NCBI RefSeq assembly: GCF_018861045.1 | Contig: NZ_JAHKQJ010000007.1 | Span: 1,023,511 to 1,087,510 of the forward strand | Length of the DNA: 64,000 nucleotides | Direction of reading: 5' to 3' | Source: Octadecabacter sp. B2R22 | GTDB lineage: Bacteria; Pseudomonadota; Alphaproteobacteria; Rhodobacterales; Rhodobacteraceae | Shown: positions 1 through 8,554 of the stretch, piece by piece | How the letters are laid out: each line of letters opens with the position of its first letter | Numbering within the stretch: position 1 is the stretch's first letter | The notes under the pieces: generated by a model | Database searches by the model: none | Seen by the model: the letters and a program-made list of their open reading frames with translations, nothing else | Told to the model about the DNA's origin: nothing | Program-made: the position numbers and the translations under genes

Positions 1-1
1 C

Positions 2-1414
2 GATGTTATCGCGCTCGCTGCGGGAATCGGTCTGTCCCACAACGTCTTTGATGCGGCCCTCTATTTGGGTGTCTGCGATAAGATCGTTCCGGGCCTTATC
101 ATGGCAGCAGCAACCTTTGGCTACATCCCGGGCATGTTTGTGCCTGCTGGCCCGATGACATCCGGCTTGCCCAACGACGAAAAAGCGAAAGTCCGTCAAG
201 AATTTGCCAAAGGCAACATTGATCGCGCTGAACTGATGAAGGCCGAAATGGCCAGCTACCACGGTCCAGGCACCTGCACATTCTACGGCACCGCCAACAC
301 CAACCAGATGCTGATGGAATTCATGGGTCTCCACTTGCCCGGTGCATCTTTCGTAAATCCTGACACGGACCTGCGCGAAGAACTGACCGTTCAGGCGACC
401 AAACGCGCACTGCAGATCACTGCGATGGGCAACGAGTATACCCCTGTTAGCGACATCCTCGACGAAAAGGCCTTTGTGAACGGCCTTGTCGGGCTGATGG
501 CAACGGGCGGCTCCACCAACCTTGTGTTACATTTGCCGGCCATGGCGCGTGCGGCTGGCGTAATCCTCGACCTAGAAGATTTCTCAGACATCTCGTCCGT
601 GACGCCGCTGATGGCCAAAGTCTATCCAAACGGGTTGGCGGACGTGAACCACTTCCACGCCGCAGGTGGCTTGCAGTTCATGATCTCCAGCCTGCTCGAA
701 AACGGGTTGATGCATGAAGATGTGAAAACCGTCGCTGGCGCTGGCATGTCGCATTACACTCAAGAACCCGAACTCACCAAAGAAGGGTTCGGCTACCGCC
801 CTGGCCCGACAGAAACCCACAACGACCGCATTTTGAAACCTGCCTCTGATCCTTTCGCGCCTCAGGGTGGTTTGGTCCAACTCAGCGGCAATATCGGGCG
901 CGGTGTGATCAAGGTGTCGGCCGTGGCCCCTGAACGCCACATCATCGAAGCCCCTGTTCGGATCTTCCATGAACAGCACGACTGTAAGGCAGCGTTCCAA
1001 GCCGGCGAGTTGACCGAGGACACAATCGTTGTCGTGCGCTTCCAAGGGCCTAAATCGAACGGCATGCCGGAATTGCATTCCCTGACACCGACATTGGCTG
1101 TTCTGCAAGATCGCGGACTTAAGGTCGCGTTGGTCACTGATGGCCGTATGTCTGGCGCATCCGGTAAGGTTCCCGCCGCGATCCACGTCGCACCGGAAGC
1201 CGCCGATGGCGGCCCGATCGCCCTATTGCGTGACGGCGACATCCTGCGTCTGGATGCCACCAACGGCACGCTGGAATGCCTAACGGACCTGACAGGCCGC
1301 ACCCCTGCGGTTGCTGACCTGACAGGCAACGGCACAGGCGTTGGTCGCGAATTGTTCGAAATGTTCCGCCAAACGGTTGGCCCTGCCACACACGGCGCGG
1401 GCGTGGTTCTTTAA
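2..1414 (+). CDS. edd: 6-phosphogluconate dehydratase, C-terminal part
   Basis: This is the C-terminal 470 or so residues of a protein normally near 600 residues; the reading frame is open to the window edge, so the start lies upstream. Edd dehydrates 6-phosphogluconate to 2-keto-3-deoxy-6-phosphogluconate in the Entner-Doudoroff pathway and belongs to the IlvD/Edd [4Fe-4S] dehydratase family. The family signatures GGSTNLVLHLPA, GPKSNGMPELHSLTP and LVTDGRMSGASGKVPAAIH are all present; the latter two separate Edd from dihydroxyacid dehydratase. Eda follows 86 bp downstream in the same direction, the usual edd-eda pairing. A TTG codon at 65 is only an internal codon, not the real start. Confidence 0.95.
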   Translation, partial: DVIALAAGIGLSHNVFDAALYLGVCDKIVPGLIMAAATFGYIPGMFVPAGPMTSGLPNDEKAKVRQEFAKGNIDRAELMKAEMASYHGPGTCTFYGTANTNQMLMEFMGLHLPGASFVNPDTDLREELTVQATKRALQITAMGNEYTPVSDILDEKAFVNGLVGLMATGGSTNLVLHLPAMARAAGVILDLEDFSDISSVTPLMAKVYPNGLADVNHFHAAGGLQFMISSLLENGLMHEDVKTVAGAGMSHYTQEPELTKEGFGYRPGPTETHNDRILKPASDPFAPQGGLVQLSGNIGRGVIKVSAVAPERHIIEAPVRIFHEQHDCKAAFQAGELTEDTIVVVRFQGPKSNGMPELHSLTPTLAVLQDRGLKVALVTDGRMSGASGKVPAAIHVAPEAADGGPIALLRDGDILRLDATNGTLECLTDLTGRTPAVADLTGNGTGVGRELFEMFRQTVGPATHGAGVVL

Positions 1415-1430
1415 CGACCATTTCAATTTC

Positions 1431-1459
1431 TGTCGCAACCCGCTAAACGGAATGCGACA
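1431..1459. other. inverted repeat in the edd-eda gap
   Basis: TGTCGCA and TGCGACA form perfect 7-bp arms separated by 15 bp in the gap between edd and eda. It could be a weak intercistronic hairpin or a protein site. There is no T-run, so I do not call it a terminator. Confidence 0.3.
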
Positions 1460-1500
1460 TCTATCTTGTATACTAGTCTGCCCTGCAAAAGGAAATTGCT

Positions 1501-2142
1501 ATGACACCCGAACACGCTTCTCAATTGGCCGCTGACATCTGCGCGCTTGCCCCTGTTGTCCCCGTTCTGGTGGTCAAAGACGCCAGCAAAGCAGGTGATC
1601 TGGCCCGTGCTTTGGTCGCTGGTGGCCTGCCTGCCCTTGAAGTCACATTGCGCACCGATGCCGCACTCGACGTAATCCGCGAAATGGCCAAGGTCGAAGG
1701 CGGCGTTGTTGGCGCTGGCACATTGCTGACAGAAGCAGACGTCATCGCAGCAAAAGACGCCGGTGCTACGTTTGGTGTGTCGCCAGGCGCGACGGATCGT
1801 TTGCTGGATGCATGCGAAGCCAACGATCTGCCATTGCTGCCGGGTGCTGCAAGCGCCACCGAAGCCATGCGTCTTTTGGAACGCGGCTACACAACACAAA
1901 AGTTCTTCCCTGCCGAAGCAGCGGGCGGCGCGCCCTTGCTTAAAGGGCTGTCCTCACCGCTGCCGCAGATCAAGTTCTGCCCAACGGGCGGCGTTAGCCT
2001 GTCCAACGCGCCGACATACCTTGCTCTGCCAAACACGGTTTGTGTTGGCGGCTCATGGGTTGCACCGTCTGACCTTGTTGAGGCTGGCGATTGGGACGCG
2101 ATCGAGAAACTGGCCCGCGAAGCCGCCGCTCTGTCCCGCTAA
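1501..2142 (+). CDS. eda: KDPG/KHG aldolase
   Basis: 2-Keto-3-deoxy-6-phosphogluconate aldolase (213 aa, usual length) cleaves KDPG to pyruvate and glyceraldehyde-3-phosphate, the second Entner-Doudoroff step. It is a class I, Schiff-base TIM barrel. The GAGTLLTEADV motif, the TTQKFFPAEAAGG motif with the expected catalytic lysine, and the KFCPTGGV phosphate-binding segment are all visible. The ATG at 1501 has AAAGGAAA just upstream. It probably shares a transcript with edd. Direction and spacing make a separate strong promoter unlikely, although the 86-bp gap contains a small inverted repeat. Confidence 0.95.
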   Translation: MTPEHASQLAADICALAPVVPVLVVKDASKAGDLARALVAGGLPALEVTLRTDAALDVIREMAKVEGGVVGAGTLLTEADVIAAKDAGATFGVSPGATDRLLDACEANDLPLLPGAASATEAMRLLERGYTTQKFFPAEAAGGAPLLKGLSSPLPQIKFCPTGGVSLSNAPTYLALPNTVCVGGSWVAPSDLVEAGDWDAIEKLAREAAALSR

Positions 2143-2155
2143 TTGATCATGCCGT

Positions 2156-2176
2156 GTGGCGGGCTTAGTCCGCCAC
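2156..2176. terminator. short hairpin between convergent genes
   Basis: GTGGCGG and CCGCCAC pair around a 7-nt loop, 14 bp after the eda stop and overlapping the stop codon of the convergent small gene. It could end transcription from either side, but there is no T-run. Confidence 0.35.
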
Positions 2177-2431
2177 GCGCGCCTGCCGACCACCGCGCCG
2201 TTTTGGCGTCGTTGGGGCGACCAAACCCTCATTCAGTGTCTTTGTCATCGGGTGATCCGCCGGTTCAGCCGCGTGGCGTTCCAGCAAGGCTTTGATCCCG
2301 TCATGAGGCGCCCCATGATAGCTGAGCGCCCAGTCGAGGAAAATTGACCGGCACTCAGGCGCAGAGATACCTTCAATCTTGAATGCCTCTTCCATAAGCC
2401 CTTTGGGGTCCAATGCGTCACCTTTTGCCAT
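2165..2431 (-). CDS. small conserved-looking protein after glnE
   Basis: This 88-residue protein is of a family I do not recognise. It overlaps the 3' end of glnE by 14 bp in another frame and has a good ribosome site (AGGGGA) before the ATG, so it is probably translated from the glnE message. The sequence is acidic to neutral, helical in character and soluble, with no signal peptide or membrane segment. A basic stretch near the C terminus reads PKRRGGRQAR. Its pairing with the nitrogen-control enzyme GlnE is positional only; no function is assigned. Confidence 0.75.
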   Translation of the reverse strand: MAKGDALDPKGLMEEAFKIEGISAPECRSIFLDWALSYHGAPHDGIKALLERHAAEPADHPMTKTLNEGLVAPTTPKRRGGRQARVAD

Positions 2432-5192
2432 GTTCGTCCCCTACCAGTGTTGAAATCACGTCGGCTGCGTGCGTGCATGTGCTGTCCATCAAAGCGGCCA
2501 GCGCGTCAAGGTCGTCCGCCCCCGTTTCCCGCGCAAGGAACCGACAGCCCCCCTCGCCCAGTTTGTCGCCGTCCAGCCCCGTTCCCAGCAACAGCTGCGA
2601 CGCGGCTTGGACCGTCCAACACAGCGTTGCAGCGTCACTCAGGGCTGCCGCTTGTCCTGCGTCCAACGCGCCGGACGCCACGCCATCCGCAATCTGATCC
2701 ATTGTTGCACGGCTGGTCGCAGCAGACTGCAACGCAACCAATTGCCCAGCAAGTTCAACGTCTTGCAAACGCCCTGCGCCGATTTTGGCATCCCACGGCC
2801 CTTGTTGGGGTTTGGCGCTTGCGATGCGGCGGCGCATATCACCGACATCCGCAGCGATCGTTTCACCGCTCGATTTGGCCTGTAAAACCCGCAAGCGCAC
2901 GGTATCCACGTCCGCGGCCAAGCTCTCATCCCCAGCGACAACCCGCGCGCGCGTCAACGCGAGGTGTTCCCACGTCCAAGCTTCGTTCAATTGATAGGAC
3001 TCGAATCCAGAAAACGCAGTCGCGACGGGGCCCTGCCCACCAGATGGGCGCAACCGCATGTCGACCTCATAAAGCCGCCCTTCGGCCATGGGCGCGGTCG
3101 CGGCAGTCACCAAAGCTTGCGTCAAACGCGCATAGTAGGGTCGCGTTGCCAAGGGGCGTTTGCCGTCGGAATTTTCAACATCCAGCCCATCATAGATCAT
3201 GATCAAATCCAGATCAGACGCCGCATGAAGCCGCCCCGCCCCAAGTGAGCCCATGCCAACAACCACAGCCCCCCGCCCCGGAGGATCGCCGTGCTTTGTC
3301 GCGAAGTGTTCAACCACGACGGGGTAAAGCTCACTTAGAACCGCGCTCGCTAGATCACAATATTGGCGTCCGGCCTGTTCCGCATCCACCAGCCCGCGCA
3401 GGTGATGCACCCCGATGCGAAAGTGCCATTCCTTTTGCCAGCGCCGCGCGGCGTCCAGTTTGGTCTCATAATCATCGGCGGAGGCCATCGCAGCCCGAAT
3501 CAAGTCTCGCAGCACGCCTTCTTTAGGCCAATCAGAAAAGAAATCGCCGCCGATCACCGCGTCAAACACCGCCGAATTCCGCCCAAGATACTGCGCCAAT
3601 GCAGGGGCCGTCGCTGCGATATCGACGATCAGTTTGGTCAGTTGGGGGTTGGCCTCGAACAGGGAAAACACCTGCACACCTGCGGGCAAGCCTTTCAGGA
3701 ACTCATCAAAGGACAGCAAAGCCTCTTGCGGTTTTGCCGCGGCCCCAAGGGCCTGCAATATCTGTGGTTTGAGGCGTTCAAAGATCGTCACAGCCCGATC
3801 AGATCGCAGCGCAGGGTATGTCAGCCAACGCTCGGTAATCTCCGTGCCGAACTCCTCACTGTCTTCAGTCTCGCTTGGGGCAAAAAACCCCTCGGTGAGC
3901 GCGTGAACCTCTTCCAAGCGGCAGTGCAGGTCCGCGCGCAGAGCTTTATCTTCAACACCCATAAAGGCCGCCAAACGTGCAAATTCCTCATCACTTTTAG
4001 GAAGATCATGGGTCTGCGCGTCCCGTAGCATTTGTAGACGGTGTTCGACTTCTCGGTGCTGTCGATAATGACGGGTCAGGACCTCTGCTTCGTCTTCGGG
4101 AACCCATCCCGCCTTTGCCAAGGCTGCCAAAGCGGGCACAGTTTGACGGCTGCGCAGCGACGCATCCCGCCCCCCCGCAATCAATTGCCGTGTCTGGGCG
4201 AAAAATTCGATTTCACGGATGCCGCCCCGCCCGAGTTTCATATTGTGCCCCTGCAGGCTGATCTTACCGCCCAGTCCCTTATGTTCGCGAATGCGCAACC
4301 GCATGTCATGGGCATCTTGGATGGCGACGAAATCCAGATGTTTGCGCCACACAAATGGCGTGAGCGTCTTCAGGAATTTCTCACCGGCTTCAATGTCCCC
4401 CGACGCTGCCCGCGCTTTGATAAACGCGGCCCGTTCCCATGTGCGCCCGACGCTTTCATAGTACCGTTCAGCCGCTTCCATGGACAGGCACACAGGCGTC
4501 ACGGACGGATCAGGCCGCAGGCGCAGGTCCGTGCGAAACACATAGCCGTCCCCAGTTAGATCACTCAGCATCGCGGACATTTTCCGCGTCACCCGCACAA
4601 AGGCAGACCGCGCGTCATAAAAATCATCGGGATCAAACCGCGTTTCATCAAACAGGCAGATAAGATCGATATCACTGGAATAGTTAAGTTCGAACGCGCC
4701 GCCCTTGCCCATGGCAATGCTCACCATTCCGGCGGCGGTATCTGCGTCATCCTCACCCTGTCCAGGCAACTTACCTCTTGCGATTTCCGCAGCCACCAAA
4801 CGTTTTAGGGACACATCAACAGCGGCGTCCGCCAAAAGCGACAGCGCGCGTGTCACGTCTTCCAATGACCAAACCCCGCCGAGATCCGCCAATCCAGTCA
4901 GCAACGCAATCCGCCGTTTCGCCAATCGCAAACCGGATGAGATATCCGCCAATGACAAAGCCGCAACGGCCTTTAGTTCGGCCTCTAACGCTGCTTCCGG
5001 ATCATCCAAAGCCTCGCGCAACCACCCGCCATCGCGTGACAACAAGCCGTTCAGATAGGGGCTGCACCCTGCCGCGCCACCAATCAGTTCGCGCACCTGT
5101 GGGCTGAAATCCCCAAAAGGTTCTAGCGCCTCAGCGGCTCGGTCAGTTTCAAACGGATGCGGGACCCGTGTAATTCGTTCTGCAAAATTCAT
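2418..5192 (-). CDS. glnE: bifunctional glutamine synthetase adenylyltransferase/deadenylase
   Basis: GlnE (924 aa; E. coli form about 946) attaches AMP to and removes it from glutamine synthetase in response to PII and glutamine. It has two nucleotidyltransferase domains. The N-terminal deadenylylase carries NYSSDIDLI near residues 170-178, and the C-terminal adenylylase carries AASDLDLIMIYD in the last third, each with the paired aspartates that bind metal. Helical domains (FLKGLPAGVQVFSLFEANPQL) separate them. The ATG at 5192 is 63 bp from the start of the divergent YbaK-like gene, so both promoters must lie in that short gap. The 3' end overlaps the small gene that follows. Confidence 0.96.
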   Translation of the reverse strand: MNFAERITRVPHPFETDRAAEALEPFGDFSPQVRELIGGAAGCSPYLNGLLSRDGGWLREALDDPEAALEAELKAVAALSLADISSGLRLAKRRIALLTGLADLGGVWSLEDVTRALSLLADAAVDVSLKRLVAAEIARGKLPGQGEDDADTAAGMVSIAMGKGGAFELNYSSDIDLICLFDETRFDPDDFYDARSAFVRVTRKMSAMLSDLTGDGYVFRTDLRLRPDPSVTPVCLSMEAAERYYESVGRTWERAAFIKARAASGDIEAGEKFLKTLTPFVWRKHLDFVAIQDAHDMRLRIREHKGLGGKISLQGHNMKLGRGGIREIEFFAQTRQLIAGGRDASLRSRQTVPALAALAKAGWVPEDEAEVLTRHYRQHREVEHRLQMLRDAQTHDLPKSDEEFARLAAFMGVEDKALRADLHCRLEEVHALTEGFFAPSETEDSEEFGTEITERWLTYPALRSDRAVTIFERLKPQILQALGAAAKPQEALLSFDEFLKGLPAGVQVFSLFEANPQLTKLIVDIAATAPALAQYLGRNSAVFDAVIGGDFFSDWPKEGVLRDLIRAAMASADDYETKLDAARRWQKEWHFRIGVHHLRGLVDAEQAGRQYCDLASAVLSELYPVVVEHFATKHGDPPGRGAVVVGMGSLGAGRLHAASDLDLIMIYDGLDVENSDGKRPLATRPYYARLTQALVTAATAPMAEGRLYEVDMRLRPSGGQGPVATAFSGFESYQLNEAWTWEHLALTRARVVAGDESLAADVDTVRLRVLQAKSSGETIAADVGDMRRRIASAKPQQGPWDAKIGAGRLQDVELAGQLVALQSAATSRATMDQIADGVASGALDAGQAAALSDAATLCWTVQAASQLLLGTGLDGDKLGEGGCRFLARETGADDLDALAALMDSTCTHAADVISTLVGDEHGKR

Positions 5193-5255
5193 TTTACGAC
5201 TTTGGGCCTGCGTTAAGGGCTGGTCAACGGTTCAATCCGTTGCCACCCTACCGAG

Positions 5256-5726
5256 ATGAGTAAAAGCCTGAAACGAGTCGCCCGCACCCTTACCGAAGCG
5301 GGCCTAGATATCACCCCGATGGAAATGTCCGATCAGACACGAACCGCCCAACAAGCGGCGGATGCTGCGGGCTGTCATATCGACCAAATCGCCAAATCCA
5401 TCATCTTTCGCGGTGAAGAAAGCGGCGCCGCGATCCTGTTTATCACCGCTGGCGGCAACCAAGTGGACGCGGCCAAAGCCAGCGAACTTGCGGGGCAACC
5501 TTTAGGCAAAGCCGACGCGGCCTTGATCCGCGCGCAAACGGGCTTCGCCATCGGTGGGGTCGCCCCGATCGGCCACCTCAACCCGATCCGCGCCTTCTGG
5601 GATCCGCGCCTGTCGGACTTCGATGTGGTCTTCGCCGCCGCCGGAACCCCGCGCCATATCTTCCCGATTGCACCGGACACCCTGAAAAACCTGAGCCGCG
5701 CAGCATTGGCACAGTTCACCGCATGA
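5256..5726 (+). CDS. YbaK/EbsC-family aminoacyl-tRNA deacylase
   Basis: This 156-residue protein has the YbaK/prolyl-tRNA synthetase-associated domain. Members hydrolyse mischarged tRNA in trans (for example Cys-tRNA-Pro or Ala-tRNA-Pro). Supporting motifs are a conserved lysine in QIAKSIIFRG, the AAILFITAGGNQVDAAK strand, and IGGVAPIGHLNP followed by a late aromatic/acidic strand. These match the stand-alone domain, not ProRS itself. The start at 5256 follows the family N terminus (MSKSLKRVARTL). Its stop overlaps the next gene's ATG by 4 nt, so it once headed a two-gene unit with the broken transglycosylase gene. Which tRNA it edits cannot be told. Confidence 0.85.
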   Translation: MSKSLKRVARTLTEAGLDITPMEMSDQTRTAQQAADAAGCHIDQIAKSIIFRGEESGAAILFITAGGNQVDAAKASELAGQPLGKADAALIRAQTGFAIGGVAPIGHLNPIRAFWDPRLSDFDVVFAAAGTPRHIFPIAPDTLKNLSRAALAQFTA

Positions 5727-6334
5727 TCCGCTCGTTTGCCCTGCTCTTTACTCTCGCAGCCCCCGCACAGGCACAAGAACACGACCTGCCGGATGTCACC
5801 CATCTTCGCAATTCAGTCCTGTTTGATTTGACTGCCGTGCCGCCCCTGATTGTTCAACAGGCCATCGCCGCGTCTGAAGATCGTGACTTTTTCGAAACCT
5901 TTCCAGCGTTTTCACCGATTTCGCAGGCGGTTGTGCGCAATTTTCTGGTCTCCCCGCAACGAACACTAACCGCCAAAACGATCGAAATCAGATTAGCAGC
6001 CGACCTTGCCAATGAATTCACCCAAGAAGAGATCATGACGATGTACGCGGGACATATCTATCTGGGTGCAGGCTGTTACGGGTTTGCCGACGCGCTTGAG
6101 CATCGAATGGGCGCGTCGTAGGAACAGGCAACGCTAGCGCAGGTCTTGACCCTTGCGACGCTCTTGCGCGCACCGATGATGTTTGAATCTCATCCAGATC
6201 GCCTGCCCCCCAGATACAACTCTCTTGTCGTTCAAGGCGCCTTGATGGACTTCTGGGATTCGAAAACATCGCGAGCGTTGACTGGGGCTGGTCCAGCGGA
6301 AATCTTGCCTGACGGGCACTGCTCGATCGAGTAA
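5723..6334 (+). pseudogene. transglycosylase-domain protein interrupted by an in-frame TAG
   Basis: Codons from 5723 encode a signal-peptide-like start (MIRSFALLFTLAAPAQAQ). A GT51 peptidoglycan glycosyltransferase-like segment follows (QAIAASEDRDFFE, SPISQAVVRNFL, LTAKTIEIRLAADL, EEIMTMYAGHIYLGAGCYG). A TAG at 6119-6121 then stops translation. The same frame continues without further stops to 6334, and the continuation (EQATLAQVLTLATLLRAP) is what the family has next, where full-length enzymes read roughly AEAATLAALLRAP. The gene is therefore one unit split by a nonsense mutation, with no frameshift. The intact form would be about 200 aa, shorter than a standard monofunctional transglycosylase. 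Whether the 132-residue upstream product is stable is unknown. A single base-call error is the alternative. Confidence 0.75.
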
Positions 6335-6380
6335 CCCCTTGCCGAGTTAAGTTTTTATGACTTAATAACAATAGCTTACC

Positions 6381-6405
6381 ATGTAAATGTAAAAAACATT
6401 TACAT
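6381..6405. promoter_or_regulatory. perfect palindrome upstream of the DUF2852 pair
   Basis: ATGTAAATGT and ACATTTACAT are perfect 10-bp arms around AAAAA, 90 bp before the first DUF2852 start and in an AT-rich patch. With the second palindrome at 6445-6463 it looks like a two-site operator. The 3' flank is not T-rich, so a terminator of the broken gene upstream is less likely. Confidence 0.5.
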
Positions 6406-6444
6406 TAAACCTTGCGGGAACCGTCCCGTAGCCCCATCTTGGTA

Positions 6445-6463
6445 ATGTGAAAGGCATTCACAT
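6445..6463. promoter_or_regulatory. second palindrome upstream of the DUF2852 pair
   Basis: ATGTGAA and TTCACAT are perfect 7-bp arms around AGGCA, 31 bp before the ATG at 6495. The core reads TGTGA-N7-TCACA, one base wider than the spacing of a Crp-type site. It echoes the palindrome 58 bp upstream. Confidence 0.5.
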
Positions 6464-6494
6464 AAACTCAAACACCAAGAACGGAGCACCCGAA

Positions 6495-6965
6495 ATGACC
6501 ACCTCGTCCACACATATTGATTATAACGCCCCTTATACGCGGCCAGTGCGCGAGGGTAACTGGTTCCAAAGATCCGAACGCTGGCTTGATGAACGCGGCA
6601 AAGGCGCATGGATTGCCGCCATGGTTCTCGGCTTTATCTTCGTCTGGCCCGTCGGCCTCGCCCTTCTTGCCTATATGATCTGGAGTAAACGCATGTTTTC
6701 TGGAAACTGCGCCGCAAAGCGCCATCACCGCCACCAACGTCACCACGCCATGAGGTCTGCTATGTCCTCGTCAGGTAACGCAGCTTTTGATGCTTATAAG
6801 GCTGACACGCTGAACCGCCTCGAAGAAGAGCAAGCCAACTTTGAAGAGTTCCTCAAGCGTTTGCGTGACGCAAAAGACAAAGCCGAGTTCGACCAATTTA
6901 TGGACGATCGTGCCACCCGCACCACGCAAGATGACGTCGAAGACGACGACGCCAAGCCTGCTTAA
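6495..6965 (+). CDS. DUF2852 membrane protein, first copy
   Basis: This 156-residue protein carries the DUF2852 signature: an aromatic N-terminal stretch (NWFQRSERWLDERGKGAW), one membrane segment at about residues 35-60 (IAAMVLGFIFVWPVGLALLAYMIW) and a charged C-terminal helix (FDAYKADTLNRLEEEQANFEEFLKRLRDAKDKAEFDQF) likely to form a coiled coil. I start it at 6495 because of GGAG 10 bp upstream; an earlier in-frame ATG at 6447 lies inside the second palindrome. Function is unknown. A related copy follows 57 bp downstream in the same orientation, so the two probably form an operon. A His-rich run just after the membrane segment (KRHHRHQRHH) is distinctive of this copy. Confidence 0.85.
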   Translation: MTTSSTHIDYNAPYTRPVREGNWFQRSERWLDERGKGAWIAAMVLGFIFVWPVGLALLAYMIWSKRMFSGNCAAKRHHRHQRHHAMRSAMSSSGNAAFDAYKADTLNRLEEEQANFEEFLKRLRDAKDKAEFDQFMDDRATRTTQDDVEDDDAKPA

Positions 6966-7022
6966 ACCAACACGGGCGCCCCGATCAGGGGCGTCCACCA
7001 CACATACAAAGGGACCGTTTAG

Positions 7023-7457
7023 ATGACCATTTCCACCGATTTCGATTTTAGCACTAACCACGCGCATTCCGATCCGATGCCCGTCGCTGTCCAAGTTCTT
7101 TCAACCATCTTGTTCGCCGCTTTTGCGATCCCGGTTACAATCATAGCACTTAACGTATTCTGGCCCGCCGGTATCCTGATCGCCGTGATCCTTGCGTGGC
7201 GCGGTGGCTTTGCCCCGACAGGCCGCCCATCTCCCGCCCCGCGCGACATGGACGAGGCAATGAAATCATTGATGCCAACCACTGCACAACGCAGTAGCGG
7301 CAACGCGAGCTTTGACGCCTACCGACATGATATGATTGAGCGTTTGGAGATCGAGCAAGAAAAATTCGAAGGGTTCCTATCCCGCCTGCGCCATGCCAAA
7401 GACCAGTCCGAATTTGACACGTTCTTGGATCAACGCGCCGCAGCTCTCGACGACTAG
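7023..7457 (+). CDS. DUF2852 membrane protein, second copy
   Basis: This 144-residue paralogue of the preceding gene has a membrane segment at about residues 22-60 (VLSTILFAAFAIPVTIIALNVFWPAGILIAVILAW). Its C-terminal helix (SSGNASFDAYRHDMIERLEIEQEKFEGFLSRLRHAKDQSEFDTFLDQRA) is clearly homologous to the first copy. The N-terminal part has diverged and lacks the His-rich run. The two copies probably arose by tandem duplication and might hetero-oligomerise through the helix; that is inference. AAAGGGA lies just before the ATG. A long nested hairpin starts 41 bp after the stop. Confidence 0.8.
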   Translation: MTISTDFDFSTNHAHSDPMPVAVQVLSTILFAAFAIPVTIIALNVFWPAGILIAVILAWRGGFAPTGRPSPAPRDMDEAMKSLMPTTAQRSSGNASFDAYRHDMIERLEIEQEKFEGFLSRLRHAKDQSEFDTFLDQRAAALDD

Positions 7458-7497
7458 CGCCCCTCTTCGATGCGCCCAATCCCCTGACGCATTGAAA

Positions 7498-7564
7498 GCA
7501 AAGGCTGGCGGTCCCTCAAACATGGACGTCCCATCCATGTTCCCCACGACCCGCCAGCCTTTGC
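7498..7564. terminator. nested 67-bp hairpin after the DUF2852 pair
   Basis: An outer perfect 14-bp stem (GCAAAGGCTGGCGG at 7498-7511 with CCGCCAGCCTTTGC at 7551-7564) encloses an inner perfect 8-bp hairpin (AACATGGA at 7519-7526 with TCCATGTT at 7534-7541). The size and position suggest the end of the DUF2852 transcript. There is no T-run on either side, so a structured RNA end, a processed small RNA or a mobile palindromic element are also possible. Confidence 0.5.
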
Positions 7565-7693
7565 CCCAATTCTGATCTATCCCAATTCACAAACCGGACC
7601 CATCAGGCTTTAGTCAATTGCCGCAAAATCGCAGCTTGCCGCCCCGCCGTCGGGTTTGTTAGGCTAAAGCATCCAATGTTGAATTGAGTGTGC

Positions 7694-8524
7694 ATGCGCC
7701 ATAGCCTTCCCTTAGCCCCGCAGTTTTACGTGACTGCGCCGCAACCCTGTCCCTATTTGGACGGCCGGATGGAACGCAAACTGTTTACAGCCCTGCAAGG
7801 CAGCGGCGCGGATGCCCTCAACAACAGCTTGTCCAAACAAGGGTTTCGCCGGTCGCAGAATGTGCTGTATCGCCCGTCCTGTTCGGAATGTAGCGCCTGT
7901 CTGTCCGCGCGCATCAGGATTTCCGACTTCGCCCCCTCCAAAAGCCAGAAACGCGTTTCAAAGCGCAATAGCGCGTTGGAGCGTTCAGCATCGTCCCCTT
8001 GGGCGACCGAAGCCCAGTATACGTTGTTCAGCTCCTATCTGGAAACCCGCCACGCCTCTGGTGGAATGGCAGATATGGACCTGTTTGAATTTGCGGCCAT
8101 GGTCGAAGAAACCCCGATCCGCACCCGCCTGATCGAATATAAAGACCCCGCCGCCCCCGCTGATGACCGCTATGAAAGCCTGCGTGCAGTATGTCTGACG
8201 GATATCTTGGATGACGGGTTATCGATGGTTTATTCCTTCTTTGCCCCCGAAATGATGAAGAACTCGCTGGGGACCTATCTGATCCTGGACCACATCAAGA
8301 TCGCGCAGGAACTTGGCCTGCCCTACATCTATCTTGGCTATTGGGTCCCAGGGTCGGAAAAGATGGGTTACAAGGCGAATTTCAAAGGCGTCGAAGTGTT
8401 CCGCCGCGGCGAATGGGAACCGCTTCAGGACCCCGACGACTACTCCAACGAATTGAACCCGATGTCTATCGAACCAATTGCCGAGCAAGTCTCGCGGATA
8501 GCTTTGCCTGACCAGCAAGGATAG
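7694..8524 (+). CDS. bpt: aspartate/glutamate leucyltransferase (arginyltransferase family)
   Basis: This 276-residue protein of the ATE family is the bacterial Bpt type, which transfers leucine from Leu-tRNA to N-terminal Asp or Glu and so marks proteins for ClpS/ClpAP degradation. The N terminus [19 protein letters not shown] and the [13 protein letters not shown] block are typical, as are [16 protein letters not shown] with its cysteine cluster and [21 protein letters not shown] prefer the ATG at 7694 over an in-frame GTG at 7688 because it gives the family N terminus exactly. Gene-specific regulation is not evident; the DUF2852 genes upstream are separated by the nested hairpin. Confidence 0.92.
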   Translation: MRHSLPLAPQFYVTAPQPCPYLDGRMERKLFTALQGSGADALNNSLSKQGFRRSQNVLYRPSCSECSACLSARIRISDFAPSKSQKRVSKRNSALERSASSPWATEAQYTLFSSYLETRHASGGMADMDLFEFAAMVEETPIRTRLIEYKDPAAPADDRYESLRAVCLTDILDDGLSMVYSFFAPEMMKNSLGTYLILDHIKIAQELGLPYIYLGYWVPGSEKMGYKANFKGVEVFRRGEWEPLQDPDDYSNELNPMSIEPIAEQVSRIALPDQQG

Positions 8525-8554
8525 GCCGCTATAACTGGGCCAAAGCACATTAAT

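Noticed and set aside
2991-3010. tRNA-like GGACTCGAATCC segment
   Set aside because: It lies inside glnE in frame with conserved protein sequence, and there is no acceptor or anticodon stem.
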